DNA of 64,000 nt from Bacteroidota bacterium. Lineage in GTDB: Bacteria; Bacteroidota; Bacteroidia; Chitinophagales; LD1. The stretch covers positions 54,644 to 118,643 of the forward strand of contig JAFDYN010000003.1 in assembly GCA_018267385.1 (NCBI GenBank). The letters run 5' to 3'. Positions 6,922-16,933 of the stretch are shown here, in pieces. The stretch's first letter is position 1. Each line of letters starts with the position of its first letter. The position numbers and the translations under genes are program-made. The notes under the pieces were generated by a model. It did no database searches, was not told the origin of the DNA, and worked only from the letters and a program-made list of their open reading frames with translations.

Positions 6922-9900
6922 TTATTGTACTGTCACCTTACTGCTGTACCTGGCGCCGGTATTAGCTATGGCGGTGACGGTGTAGATGCCCGCAGGCAGG
7001 TCCAGGCCCTGTATGCGGTGGCTCTGCTCGTCACCCACCTCTGCGCCGTAGACCACAGTACCGCTCAGGTCAGTGATGCGCACATAGCGGATGGCATCTG
7101 CGCCACCGGCCAGTACGATGTTCAGCCCCTTGCCGGTGGCGGCAGGATTGGGGTAGACGGTCATGGTAGTGGCGGCTGCAGTGCTGATCTCAGCAGCAGC
7201 TATGTCTGAGTATTCATATTTGCCATCATAGTCCACCTGCCTGAGGCGATAGTAGTTGATACCTGGCAGCGGCTGCTGATCTGTCAGCGCATATTGCTGC
7301 ATCTCATTGGTATTGCCTGCGCCTTTGACCTCCGCTATCTTGCTCCAGGCTTGCGCGTCTGCAGAGCGCTCTACGTCAAAGTGGTCATTATTGATCTCAG
7401 AGGCTGTAGCCCACTGCAATTGTACGCGGTTGTCACTTGTCTGCTGCGCATCAAAGGAGATGAGCTTCACGGGCAGGGCTACCTGCCAGTTGATATTGTA
7501 GGTAGATGGGGTAGGGGTAGATTTGCCTGCAGCATCTACCGTGCTATAGCTGAAAGAAGCGCTGGTAGAGGCAAAGCCCGTGAAGACCATATAGAGCTTG
7601 CTGGAGTCAAAGCTGGTGATGACCGTATAGCCTGTGATCTCCTCATAGGCAGCGAGGGTAGTATTGCCATCGGCATCGTAGTAGAGCTTATTGCCATTCA
7701 TACCGGCCAGGCTGGTCACTATAAATTTGTGCCCTACGCCCAGCGGCCCATCCTCAGGATCTGTGCCCGATAGCAGGCCCACACCATGCGCGGAGTTCAG
7801 CTTCCATGAGGCGTTCCTGTTTGGTTTGGTCACTGTATAGGCGCGTGAGCTGGTAGATGGCAGCTGGTCATATCCTATCAGGATGCCGGTCACATCACTG
7901 GTACCTACACTCACTGCTACCGTGCCGGTGGTATCTGTGCTCACCCCGCTATGGGCCGCGTCTCCGGTGCCGTACTGGCTCAGGGTACTGACCCAGCCTG
8001 CTGGCCAGCTGGTAGCAGGTGCAGCCGCTCCTACTGATGGTGCTGTGGTGCCCACTCTCACACGCAGGCCGGATGTATTGGGCATGATACCGCTGAAGCT
8101 GAATGTTCCGCTGCCATTGATAGTGACGACTTGCTGCACATTGCCGGTGGCGCTATCGGCCAGGATGCCGTACATCGTATTGCCGAAAGTAGTAGCGGGC
8201 TCGCCGGCAGCCTTGATACCATTACCATCTGCATCGTCAAAGATCTTTCCGCTTACCGTGTGGCAGTTGGCCACTGTAGCGCTGGCAGCCGCAGTAGCGG
8301 TGCAGCTATGATTGTCGGTCACGGTCACGGTGTAGCTGCCGGTAGCAGCAGTAGTAGCATTATTTATAGATGGTGTGGCAGCCGTAGCGGTGAAGCTATT
8401 AGGTCCTGTCCATGTATAAGTATAGGAGGCGGAGCCACTGGCCACTGCCGTGAGAGACAGGGTAGAGCCCGAGCAGATAGGAGAGGCCGCCGATGCAGTG
8501 ACAGATGGCAGCGAGTAAACGGTCACGGTGCTGCTGGCCGTAGCGGTACACCCGGCGGCATTGGTCACGGTCACGGTATATGTAGCAGCAGATGATACAG
8601 ACACCGCCGCAGTGGTAGCGCCCGTGCTCCATATATAGCCTGTGCCGCCGGAGGCAGTCAGCGTGGTGCTGCTGCCGGAGCAGATAGCCGTAGTACCTGA
8701 GATAGCGGCAGTCGGGAGTGCATTGACCGTCACAGTACCGCTGGCGGTAGCCGTACAGCCTGCTGCATTGGTAGCAGTCACGGTATAGGTACCTGCGGTA
8801 GTGGTAGATATAGATGCGGTAGTAGCGCCTGTACTCCATACATAGCTGGTACCACCAGACGCGGTGATAGTAGCAGTAGTACCCGCGCATACTGTAGCAC
8901 TGGTCACAGATGGGGTAGGGTTGGCATTGACCGTCACGGTGCTGCTGGCAGTAGCGGTGCAGCCTGCGGCGTTGCTCACTGTCACGGTGTAGGTAGCCGC
9001 AGTAGATACCGCTATAGCCGCCGTAGTAGCGCCGGTGCTCCATACATAGCCTGTGCCGCCTGAGGCGGTCAGCGTAGTACTACTGCCGGAGCAGATAGTG
9101 GTGGTACCTGAGATAGCGGCAGCCGGGAGGGTATTGACTGTCACGGTGCTGCTGGCAGTAGCCGTACAGCCGGAGGCATTGGTCACGGTGACGCGGTAGG
9201 TGCCAGAGGTAGCAGTAGTGATCGCTGCGGTGGTAGCGCCCGTACTCCATACATAGCCTGTGCCGCCCGAGGCAGTCAGCGTGGTGCTGCCGCCGGAGCA
9301 GATAGAGGTAGTGCCGGAGATAGCCGCCGTGGGTGCTGCATTGACTGTCACAGACTGAGAGGCCGTACCTGTACAGCCCGAGGTCGTAGCGGTGACGGTA
9401 TACGTGCCCGAAGTAGTGGGACTGATAGACTGGCTCGTGGCGCCGGTGCTCCAGCTATAGCTGGTAGCAGCAGAGCTGGTCAGTGTCACACTGCCGCCGG
9501 AGCAGAAAGTAGTAGGCCCGGAGGCAGTCATGCTCACTGACATACTGGTCAGCGAGACATAGCCTGTCAGGGGCGATGTGGTCTTGTATATATACGGGCA
9601 ACTATTGTAGCCACCGTATGAGAATATGCGGTAGTAAGATTTTTTGCTGCACATAGAGGTGCTGATCACATCAGTGAAGTAGGCCGTGCTCGTACTGCCG
9701 CCAGCCACAAGAGCGATGACGGTAGAGCTGCCTATCACATCACCTACATTGTAGCTGGTACCATTGGTAGGGGCATCTGCAGTAGCAGCGGTGCCTACAT
9801 ACCTCAGTATGATATAGCCCGAGATAGAGGCACTGGACCGGCTGAAGTCGCCCGACACCGTAGTGCCGCTGAGCGGCAGGTGCAGATTGGTAGGAGACTG

Positions 9901-10794
9901 TGTAGGTGTGCTGTAGGCGCCGTTGCTGAGGGTATAGTTGCCTGATGATGAGAGTACCTCAAAGCCATTGCCGCCGCCATTGATCGTACCATAGCCGCTG
10001 GCAGTGCCTACTGTGAGGGTGTAGCAGCCGCTGGTACCGGTCTCGGTGATCGGTCCGCTGTTATTGGTCAGGGTGCCGGTCACGGTCATATTGCCGTTTA
10101 CATTGACAGCAGCATTGACAGTAGCGCTGCCGTTGATGGTCACGCCACCGTTGAAGGTAGTCGTACCGCTATTAGCCGTGAAGCCCGTCATGGTCACCGC
10201 GACATTAAACGTAGTAGAGCCGCTGTTGTTATTGGCTGTCACACTGCCCATAGATACAGGCCCGCCTGATATGACCACGTTAGCGCCATTATTAGTAAAG
10301 TCTCCCGTGGTCAGCGCGCCTGAGCTGGTCCAGGTGGTCATATTGCTGGAGATACTCACGCCGCCCGGCAGCGTCACTGAGCCTGCACTGGTGAAGGCAC
10401 CACCATTGAAAGTGGCACCGGACGGACGGAAGTCTGCGCCGCTATTGACGGTCACAGTAGAGCCGGCATTCTGCGTAATGGACCCTGAGTAGGTACCATT
10501 CACGATCAGCGTGGCACCACTGCCTACGGTGATGGAGGAGGTGACGGTAGACTGCGGGCTGATACATACGGTACCCCCGCTATTGATGGTGATGGCTTTA
10601 TTAAAGGTACCGTTGGTCACGATACAGATCACATCGCCGCTATTGGCGGTGATGGCGGAGCCGTTGTTATTGACACTGGAGGTACAGCCCGTGCACTGCG
10701 CAGAGCTGCTCAGGGTAGTGGTCAGAAGGGTCAGGACAAAGGACAAAACAAGCACAATGATCCTGAGAGGCTGGGTCGGGTACGGGAAATTCAT
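6922..10794 (-). CDS. Large secreted protein with Ig/PKD-like tandem repeats and a type IX sorting domain
   Basis: 1290 aa. It starts with a signal sequence (hydrophobic core 10-32). Residues about 35-290 are a Gly/Asn/Thr-rich beta-helix-like region rich in NGSAT/NNSG words. About 420-860 are six tandem adhesin-type modules of roughly 70 residues, each with a (I/V)CSG(S/G) cysteine, a central YVWSTGATT and a GCTATAS cysteine, so probably one disulfide each. Next comes an SdrD-B-like segment (SGKIFDDADGNG, about 868-880), a fibronectin-like region, and a C-terminal Por secretion domain with VYPNPAATGK and a final KVTVQ. It is expected to pass the outer membrane through the type IX system and be anchored or released. 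Adhesion is the likely role by architecture, with no direct evidence. It is transcribed alone. Confidence 0.85.
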   Translation of the reverse strand: MNFPYPTQPLRIIVLVLSFVLTLLTTTLSSSAQCTGCTSSVNNNGSAITANSGDVICIVTNGTFNKAITINSGGTVCISPQSTVTSSITVGSGATLIVNGTYSGSITQNAGSTVTVNSGADFRPSGATFNGGAFTSAGSVTLPGGVSISSNMTTWTSSGALTTGDFTNNGANVVISGGPVSMGSVTANNNSGSTTFNVAVTMTGFTANSGTTTFNGGVTINGSATVNAAVNVNGNMTVTGTLTNNSGPITETGTSGCYTLTVGTASGYGTINGGGNGFEVLSSSGNYTLSNGAYSTPTQSPTNLHLPLSGTTVSGDFSRSSASISGYIILRYVGTAATADAPTNGTSYNVGDVIGSSTVIALVAGGSTSTAYFTDVISTSMCSKKSYYRIFSYGGYNSCPYIYKTTSPLTGYVSLTSMSVSMTASGPTTFCSGGSVTLTSSAATSYSWSTGATSQSISPTTSGTYTVTATTSGCTGTASQSVTVNAAPTAAISGTTSICSGGSTTLTASGGTGYVWSTGATTAAITTATSGTYRVTVTNASGCTATASSTVTVNTLPAAAISGTTTICSGSSTTLTASGGTGYVWSTGATTAAIAVSTAATYTVTVSNAAGCTATASSTVTVNANPTPSVTSATVCAGTTATITASGGTSYVWSTGATTASISTTTAGTYTVTATNAAGCTATASGTVTVNALPTAAISGTTAICSGSSTTLTASGGTGYIWSTGATTAAVSVSSAATYTVTVTNAAGCTATASSTVTVYSLPSVTASAASPICSGSTLSLTAVASGSASYTYTWTGPNSFTATAATPSINNATTAATGSYTVTVTDNHSCTATAAASATVANCHTVSGKIFDDADGNGIKAAGEPATTFGNTMYGILADSATGNVQQVVTINGSGTFSFSGIMPNTSGLRVRVGTTAPSVGAAAPATSWPAGWVSTLSQYGTGDAAHSGVSTDTTGTVAVSVGTSDVTGILIGYDQLPSTSSRAYTVTKPNRNASWKLNSAHGVGLLSGTDPEDGPLGVGHKFIVTSLAGMNGNKLYYDADGNTTLAAYEEITGYTVITSFDSSKLYMVFTGFASTSASFSYSTVDAAGKSTPTPSTYNINWQVALPVKLISFDAQQTSDNRVQLQWATASEINNDHFDVERSADAQAWSKIAEVKGAGNTNEMQQYALTDQQPLPGINYYRLRQVDYDGKYEYSDIAAAEISTAAATTMTVYPNPAATGKGLNIVLAGGADAIRYVRITDLSGTVVYGAEVGDEQSHRIQGLDLPAGIYTVTAIANTGARYSSKVTVQ
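8260..9540 (-). repeat. Tandem ~200-bp coding repeats inside the large surface gene
   Basis: Six units of about 205-215 bp encode the CSG...WSTGATT...GCTATAS module. The copies near 8560-8700, 9000-9110 and 9240-9300 are close to identical at DNA level over long stretches, which invites copy-number change by recombination. The unit nearest the C-terminus is the most divergent and longest. Confidence 0.75.
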
Positions 10795-10970
10795 ACAACA
10801 AGTAACTTAAGGTAACTGTTGTACGGGACAAGGTTTTCTTTGTTACGACGGTCTTGTCTTTGCCGATGAATCTGCTGTTTCTTTAGATGAAACCTGATAT
10901 TTGAATAAATATAAATGTGATACCGCTATTATATGTCGGTATACACAAGGTGGTACAGCAGGTGCGGAAT

Positions 10971-12152
10971 TTATTCCTTCAGTGATTCGTCTACGCTGAC
11001 CGTATCTGCAGATACGGGGTTCTTGCGGGCCAGCTCACCATTGGGAAAACTGACATGGAAGTTGGTCCAGCCGGAGCCCGCAGAGTCGCCGCGCGGGTCT
11101 GCACGGTAGTAGTCTGTAGAGATGATGTTGGCCCCGCTGGCAAAACCGGCATTCATGGCGCTGTAGTCTCCTGCGCGCGCCTCTATGGTACCGGCATCAG
11201 AGCGGGTGCGCACGATATAGCCGTCACGCACACGGGCTGTGATACTGTCTTTCTGCCCCACGGCATCATTCATCAGCAGGAAGGCTCCCTCATCTGTACC
11301 GGGGTCGGCATAGACGAAGCAGGCGCGGCCCTTGAGTGAGGGATGTCCGTTTTTATAAAACGGTACACAGTTGCCCTCCATCGCAAAGACCACCTTGCCA
11401 CGGCAGTCGCCCAGTTTAGGCCAGGCATGGTGCGTCACCATATCGTGCAGCGTACTATACTGTCCTCTCAGGCGGTCGGGTGTCAGTACCTTATCGAGGT
11501 TGGCACCAAATACAGACATGATCTCTTCATCCAGTTTATCAGCCGCATCTGCTGTCCATGCCGGCGCGGGTATGAATCCAAACCCTGATAGCTGCGAGTT
11601 GTCTGCCGGGCCGTCCTGCTTGCTTTCTATATTAATAAAGAGGGGGAGGTGGTTAGGGTGTTTGTCAGACCAGTCTTTCACAGCCTGCAGTGCCTCCACG
11701 AAAGTATTATAGGTGCTATTGTAGTCCACATCTTTGATGTGTAGCACCTTAAATCCGGGCTGCTTCAGGGCAGGGATATATGATTCTTCATCAAAGCCCG
11801 CATACCTGTTTACATGGCGGTAGTAGAATGCCCCACCCTGCGGATCATTGTAGATATCTATCTCCAGTCCGCGCACCGGGTAGTGGTCAAACTGCTGGTC
11901 AAATGGCAGGTGAGAGTAGTCCAGTTCCCTGGGATTGTACGATGCCGGCAGGAGGCCGGTGATAGACACCAGCCAGTCAAATATCGGCAGCGTATCGCGC
12001 TTGTGGTAGCTATTGTGGCTGCCTATGACCTGCACCTGGTTTAGCCTGAGCTGGGTATCCTGGGGATTTGCCACTGTGGCATCATTTTTTTTGCAGGCAG
12101 CCAGGATGATCGTTCCGGCAAAGGCAAAACACAAGGCAGTCTTAACTTTCAT
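10971..12152 (-). CDS. PI-PLC-like Ca2+-dependent phosphodiesterase, lipoprotein
   Basis: 393 aa. The N-terminus has a lipoprotein signal with an LAAC lipobox (Cys20). The body matches the PI-specific phospholipase C-like, calcium-dependent group: QVIGSHNSYH with the first catalytic His at 46, a metal-site acidic cluster in GLEIDIYND, the RHVNRYAG segment, and a long TIM-barrel-like remainder ending with a GWTNFHVSFPNG motif. Family members cleave glycerophosphodiester or phosphoinositide-like head groups. The true substrate here is unknown; host or environmental phospholipid scavenging would fit a surface lipoprotein. It is monocistronic, with 366 bases upstream shared with the divergent efflux operon. 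Confidence 0.8.
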   Translation of the reverse strand: MKVKTALCFAFAGTIILAACKKNDATVANPQDTQLRLNQVQVIGSHNSYHKRDTLPIFDWLVSITGLLPASYNPRELDYSHLPFDQQFDHYPVRGLEIDIYNDPQGGAFYYRHVNRYAGFDEESYIPALKQPGFKVLHIKDVDYNSTYNTFVEALQAVKDWSDKHPNHLPLFINIESKQDGPADNSQLSGFGFIPAPAWTADAADKLDEEIMSVFGANLDKVLTPDRLRGQYSTLHDMVTHHAWPKLGDCRGKVVFAMEGNCVPFYKNGHPSLKGRACFVYADPGTDEGAFLLMNDAVGQKDSITARVRDGYIVRTRSDAGTIEARAGDYSAMNAGFASGANIISTDYYRADPRGDSAGSGWTNFHVSFPNGELARKNPVSADTVSVDESLKE

Positions 12153-12373
12153 CTAACATTGATTTAATATAAACATAACCCCTTTGTCACAGTCCTGCTA
12201 CTTTTTTAAGATAAAAGATGAGCGAGCTATCAGCCGGGCTGATGGCAGAGTAAAGCTATTCCGAATGCCAGATCAAGTCACCGATAGTACACAGCCTTTT
12301 AGAAACCAGTTTTTTACAAAGATTAACGCAGCATTATGGCTATCCCGAATTATTAAGCCGATTGACCGAACTG

Positions 12374-12405
12374 TTTGTTGTAACATTGTTTTAGCCCTAC
12401 CTTTG
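12374..12405 (+). promoter_or_regulatory. Bacteroidota-type promoter for the RND efflux operon
   Basis: TTTG at 12374-12377, 20 bases, then TACCTTTG at 12398-12405. This fits the -33 TTTG / -7 TAnnTTTG consensus of Bacteroidota housekeeping sigma. A start near 12412 would give a leader of about 107 nt before the pump gene at 12519. No operator palindrome stands out in the rest of 12153-12518. Confidence 0.5.
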
Positions 12406-12518
12406 CACCCGCTATGAATATCAATTAACAAATACGGAATTGGGAAAGTGGCCAGATACTATACATTTATATAGTATAGTATTGACCGGACCCAAAGACC
12501 CTCATAATCCCCCCGCAG

Positions 12519-15500
12519 ATGTGGATCGTCAGACTCGCTCTTAGAAGGCCCTACACCGTAGCAGTGATGTCGCTGCTCATCCTGATGATGGGCTACCTGT
12601 CTGTCAAGAGCATGCTCACCGATATTTTTCCGGTCATAGATATACCGGTGGTGATCGTCGTGTGGAACTACAACGGCCTCTCGGCAAATGAAATGGAAAA
12701 GCGCGTCACCTTTCTCAGTGAGCGTGCCTACTCCAGCTCGGTGAATGGTGTCTCCAAAATAGAATCGCAGTCTATCAACGGTATCTCGATGCTGAAGATA
12801 TACTTTGAGCAGGGCTCTGATATCGGTGCGGCCATCGCCCAGATAGGCGCCGTGTCCAATACCACCCTGCGTATGATGCCACCCGGCATGACGCCCCCCG
12901 TGATCCTCCAGTACAATGCGTCTAACGTACCCGTGGCCCAGCTCACCCTGAGCAGCAAGACCCTCTCTGAGGACAAGATCTTTGACTACGGGCTGAACTT
13001 CATCCGCCTGCGGCTCTTCACCATACCGGGCCTCTCTACACCGGCGCCCTTTGGTGGCAAGAACCGCCAGATCATGGTAGACATAGACCCTCAGGCACTG
13101 GCCGGCAAGGGCCTCTCTGTAGTAGACGTGCTGAATGCCCTGCAGGCCTCCAATATCATCATACCCGCCGGTACAGCGCGCATGGGCGTGACAGAATATG
13201 ATGTGCACCTCAACTCTGCGCCGGAGTCGGTCAAGCAGTTTGAGAATATACCGATCAAGGTGATCAATGGCCAACCTGTACTCGTGGGCGATGTGGCGAC
13301 GGTGAAAGATGCCTATGGCGTGCAGAATAACATCGTGCGTGTAAACCAGAAACGCGCCTCCTACCTGACCATACTCAAGAAAGCCAATGCCTCTACCACT
13401 GTAGTAGTGGAGGCTGCCAAGGAGATGCTGCCGGTGATCAAAGAGACAGCACCTGAGGGATTGGATATGAAGGTAGACTTTGACCAGTCAGTCTTTGTCA
13501 ATGCCTCTATCAAGAATGTTTTGCGCGAAGCGATCATCGCGTCTATCCTGGTCAGCTTTATGATCCTGTTCTTCCTCGGTAGCTGGAGGAGTGTGATCAT
13601 CGTCTGTACGTCTATCCCCCTGTCCATCTTTATCTCTATCATAGGGCTGAAGCTGACCGGCAATACACTCAACATCATGACCCTCGGCGGCCTCTCTCTG
13701 GCCGTAGGTATGCTGGTAGATGATGCCACAGTAGAGATAGAGAACATACACCGCAACCGGCACCTGGGCAAGCCACTCACGGTGGCCATCCTGGATGGTG
13801 CGCATGAGATAGCCACACCGGCGCTCGTAGCCACCATGTCTATCTGCATCGTGTTCTTCCCGGTCGTATTGCTCACCGGGCCGGCGCAGTTCCTCTTTAC
13901 GCCTATGGCGCTGGCGGTGGTCATAGCCATGATGGCTTCCTATCTGCTCTCGCGTACACTGGTGCCCGTGCTGGCACGTATGCTCATGGCCAGTGAGCAC
14001 CTCGATGAGCATGGCCATGCTATAGCCGGTCCCAATGCGCTGAGCCGGGCTATCTACAAATTCAATGTCTGGAGGGATAAGGCTTTCGATCGTTTCACCG
14101 AGGCCTATGGCGGGGTACTGCGGGTACTGCTGGCGCATCGTGCCACCTCGCTGAGTTTTGCGGTAGTGGCCTTTGTCCTCACGCTGCTGCTGCTGCCACT
14201 GATAGGGCGTGACTTCTTCCCTGCGGCAGACTCCGGTATGATGAAGCTCCACTTTCGCGCGCCGGCTGGTACGCGTATAGAGGAGACGGAGAAACTGGTA
14301 GACGCCGCCGAGACCCGCATCCGAAAGATCATACCCAAGGAAGAATTTAAAACGATCAATGACATGATCGGCCTGCCGGTATCTTATAACCTCGCCTTTG
14401 TGCAGACGGACAATACGAGCGGCATGGATGCAGACATACTCGTAGCGCTGAATGAGGACCACAAGCCTACGGTGGAGTACATGAAGAAGATCCGCAAGGA
14501 CCTGAATGACCACTTCCCGGGCTGTACGATCTACTTTCAGCCGGCAGACATCGTGAGCCAGGTACTGAACTTCGGCCTGTCCTCTCCGGTAGATATACAG
14601 ATACAGTTTTCTGACTACAATAAATCCTATCAGTATGCGCGCCGCCTGCGTGATGAGATCAAACTCATACCGGGAGTGGAGGATGCTGCTATCAAGCAGG
14701 TGCTGGACTACCCATCTCTGGATGTAGATGTGGACCGCGTGCGCGCCGCAGAGCTGGGCCTCACGCAGCGCGATGTGGCCAATGACGTGCTCGTATCGCT
14801 CAGCTCCAGCAGCCAGATCTCTCCGGCCTACTATATCAATCCGCAGAATAGTGTGAACTATCCTGTGAATGTGCAGGTGCCGCAGCAGCTCGTGACCTCT
14901 ACCAAGGATCTGCTATCTATCCCGATCACACCTACCGCCTCGCAGATGAATCAATCTGTCACGGCATCGCCTACAGACCAGCCTATGGCGCAGGTGCAGA
15001 CCCTGGGCAATATTTCTAAGGTGACCACCGGTACGGAGTTCAATCAGTTTAACCACTACACCGTGCAGCGCGTCATGAATATCAGCGCCAATGTAGAGGG
15101 CCGTGATCTCGGCTCGGTATCTGCCGCTATACAGCAGCGCATAGATAGCCTGGGCAAGCTGCCCGCCGGTATGCGCATAGACCTGCGCGGCCAGAGCGAG
15201 GTGATGGAGTCATCCTTTACCACACTGGGCCTCGGCCTCATACTCGCCATCGCGCTGGTGTATATGCTCATGGTGGTGCTCTTCCAGTCATGGCTCGATC
15301 CGTTCATCATCATGCTGGCGCTGCCGGGGGCCTTTATGGGTATCCTATGGATGCTGGTGCTCACGCATACCACGCTGAATGTAGAGTCGCTCATGGGCTC
15401 TATCGTAGCCGTAGGTATAGCCGTGTCAAACTCGATCCTGATGGTGAGCTTTGCCAATGATATACGGGCACAGAAAGGGCTCAGCTCCATAGAGGGCGCC

Positions 15501-15770
15501 CTGCTGGCCGGCAAGACACGCCTGCGCCCCGTGCTGATGACGGCCATAGCCATGATACTCGGTATGATACCTATGGCCATAGGAGCGGGAGAGGGTGGCG
15601 AGCAAAATGCCCCGCTGGGCCGCGCCGTGATAGGTGGCCTGGCTGTAGCTACTTTGTTTACGCTTTTCGTAGTACCGATATTCTACTCGGTGCTGCGCAA
15701 AGGACTGCCTACGGCTATGGGCCTCGATGAGCGTTTTGAGGCAGAGGCACAGGGCGCTATGGCATCATAA
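12519..15770 (+). CDS. RND efflux pump, inner-membrane permease (AcrB/MdtB class)
   Basis: 1083 aa, the usual size of HAE-RND permeases. TM1 is at about 12-32. Two large periplasmic loops follow TM1 and TM7. The first membrane block has GGLSLAVGMLVDDATVEIEN near residue 390-410 with the paired Asp of the proton relay, and the duplicated block near the C-terminus has GSIVAVGIAVSNSILMV and AIAMILGMIPMA. It works as a proton-driven trimer exporting drugs, dyes, lipids or metabolites. Unlike many E. coli pumps, the order here is permease, adaptor, outer-membrane factor. There is no TetR or MarR gene beside it, so control is not local. Substrate unknown. Confidence 0.95.
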   Translation: MWIVRLALRRPYTVAVMSLLILMMGYLSVKSMLTDIFPVIDIPVVIVVWNYNGLSANEMEKRVTFLSERAYSSSVNGVSKIESQSINGISMLKIYFEQGSDIGAAIAQIGAVSNTTLRMMPPGMTPPVILQYNASNVPVAQLTLSSKTLSEDKIFDYGLNFIRLRLFTIPGLSTPAPFGGKNRQIMVDIDPQALAGKGLSVVDVLNALQASNIIIPAGTARMGVTEYDVHLNSAPESVKQFENIPIKVINGQPVLVGDVATVKDAYGVQNNIVRVNQKRASYLTILKKANASTTVVVEAAKEMLPVIKETAPEGLDMKVDFDQSVFVNASIKNVLREAIIASILVSFMILFFLGSWRSVIIVCTSIPLSIFISIIGLKLTGNTLNIMTLGGLSLAVGMLVDDATVEIENIHRNRHLGKPLTVAILDGAHEIATPALVATMSICIVFFPVVLLTGPAQFLFTPMALAVVIAMMASYLLSRTLVPVLARMLMASEHLDEHGHAIAGPNALSRAIYKFNVWRDKAFDRFTEAYGGVLRVLLAHRATSLSFAVVAFVLTLLLLPLIGRDFFPAADSGMMKLHFRAPAGTRIEETEKLVDAAETRIRKIIPKEEFKTINDMIGLPVSYNLAFVQTDNTSGMDADILVALNEDHKPTVEYMKKIRKDLNDHFPGCTIYFQPADIVSQVLNFGLSSPVDIQIQFSDYNKSYQYARRLRDEIKLIPGVEDAAIKQVLDYPSLDVDVDRVRAAELGLTQRDVANDVLVSLSSSSQISPAYYINPQNSVNYPVNVQVPQQLVTSTKDLLSIPITPTASQMNQSVTASPTDQPMAQVQTLGNISKVTTGTEFNQFNHYTVQRVMNISANVEGRDLGSVSAAIQQRIDSLGKLPAGMRIDLRGQSEVMESSFTTLGLGLILAIALVYMLMVVLFQSWLDPFIIMLALPGAFMGILWMLVLTHTTLNVESLMGSIVAVGIAVSNSILMVSFANDIRAQKGLSSIEGALLAGKTRLRPVLMTAIAMILGMIPMAIGAGEGGEQNAPLGRAVIGGLAVATLFTLFVVPIFYSVLRKGLPTAMGLDERFEAEAQGAMAS

Positions 15771-15807
15771 TGGATCTATGAAATAAAGGAACAGAAACAG
15801 AAGAGAC

Positions 15808-16923
15808 ATGTCAGATAACTCCAAAGGATCTTATATCAGGCTGCTGATAGCAGGCATAGTGCTGCTCGTGATACTGGGCGGCGGCATAGCTGCCATATCA
15901 CTGACGCGCTCTGCCAAAGTGCGCCGGGAGGCCGAGGCACGGCAGCAGGAGATGAAGAACGGCCCCGTGGTCAAGACGGACCTCGTGAAGCTGAGCACAG
16001 ATGCACACGAGATCGTGCTGATAGGTGAGGCCCGGCCATACGAGAGCGCTACGATCTACTCCAAGATCAGCGGCTATATGGACAAGATATTTGTAGACAA
16101 AGGAGACCGCGTCACTGAGAACCAGGTGCTCGCCACGGTCAATAATCCTGAGATAGACCAGACCTACAACGCAGCCGCAGCCGACCTGGAGAATAAACGC
16201 AAGATAGCCAGCCGTGACTCTATGCTGCTGCTCAAGAATTTTATCTCGCGCGAGGAGGCAGACCTGTCATACACCGCTGTGCGCCTGGCCGAGGCCAACT
16301 TCCGCTCAGTGGCGGAGCAGCGCGGCTACCAGCAGGTCAGGGCACCATTTACCGGTACGGTCACGGCCCGTTTCGCTGACCCCGGAGCGCTGATACAGAA
16401 TGCCAATAACTCGCAGACCAGTGCGCAGCCCATCGTGACGGTAGCGCAGCTGGGCAGGCTGCGGATATATGTGTACGTAGAGCAGCATGATGCGGCATTC
16501 CTGCGCAATGGCTATCCGGTCACCATCACGCTCAATGAACGCCCGGATGTGACTGTCAAGGCTACCATCACCCGCATGACAGGGCAGCTGGACCAGCGCA
16601 CCCGCATGATGACAGCCGAGATAGACATAGACAATAACGACAACCAGATCATACCCGGCAGCTATGTGCAGGTACACATCATCTCACCACAAACCAAACC
16701 GAGCCAGCTCGTCATGCCGGCTACAGCGCTGATCCTGAAGAAGGGCCAGACCATGGCTGCAGTGATAGACAAAGACACCATCCTGCACCTGCGCAAAATA
16801 AAAGTGGGAAATAACAACGGAGATAAGATAGCCATAGCTGATGGGCTGGAGGAGGGTGACCGTGTGGCGCTCTCCGTAGGAGAGAGCATCCCTGACGGAC
16901 AAAAGGTAAGGCTGGAGCAATAG
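15808..16923 (+). CDS. RND efflux periplasmic adaptor (MFP/HlyD family)
   Basis: 371 aa. A membrane-anchor helix at about 9-31 replaces the lipobox. It is followed by the first half of the lipoyl-like barrel-sandwich domain (KISGYMDKIFVDKGD, about 85-100), a short alpha-hairpin, the second lipoyl half (VRAPFTGTV), a beta-barrel domain (LRIYVYVEQHDA...) and a membrane-proximal domain with the conserved VMPATALI. It bridges the pump and the outer-membrane channel. It lies 37 bases after the permease and 10 bases before the TolC gene, clearly in the same operon. Confidence 0.95.
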   Translation: MSDNSKGSYIRLLIAGIVLLVILGGGIAAISLTRSAKVRREAEARQQEMKNGPVVKTDLVKLSTDAHEIVLIGEARPYESATIYSKISGYMDKIFVDKGDRVTENQVLATVNNPEIDQTYNAAAADLENKRKIASRDSMLLLKNFISREEADLSYTAVRLAEANFRSVAEQRGYQQVRAPFTGTVTARFADPGALIQNANNSQTSAQPIVTVAQLGRLRIYVYVEQHDAAFLRNGYPVTITLNERPDVTVKATITRMTGQLDQRTRMMTAEIDIDNNDNQIIPGSYVQVHIISPQTKPSQLVMPATALILKKGQTMAAVIDKDTILHLRKIKVGNNNGDKIAIADGLEEGDRVALSVGESIPDGQKVRLEQ

Positions 16924-16933
16924 GATAAAGACA

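Noticed and set aside
10046..10492. 148-residue plus-strand frame inside the large surface gene
   Set aside because: Val/Pro/Leu-rich complement of Thr/Gly/Asn-rich repeats; a shadow.
12459..13274. Minus-strand open frame opposite the RND permease
   Set aside because: His/Gly/Arg-rich translation typical of a complement frame; the plus-strand permease is certain.
13488..14513. Long 341-residue minus-strand frame inside the RND permease
   Set aside because: Composition (HHQRHRRKEEL type) shows a complement shadow of a GC-rich gene.
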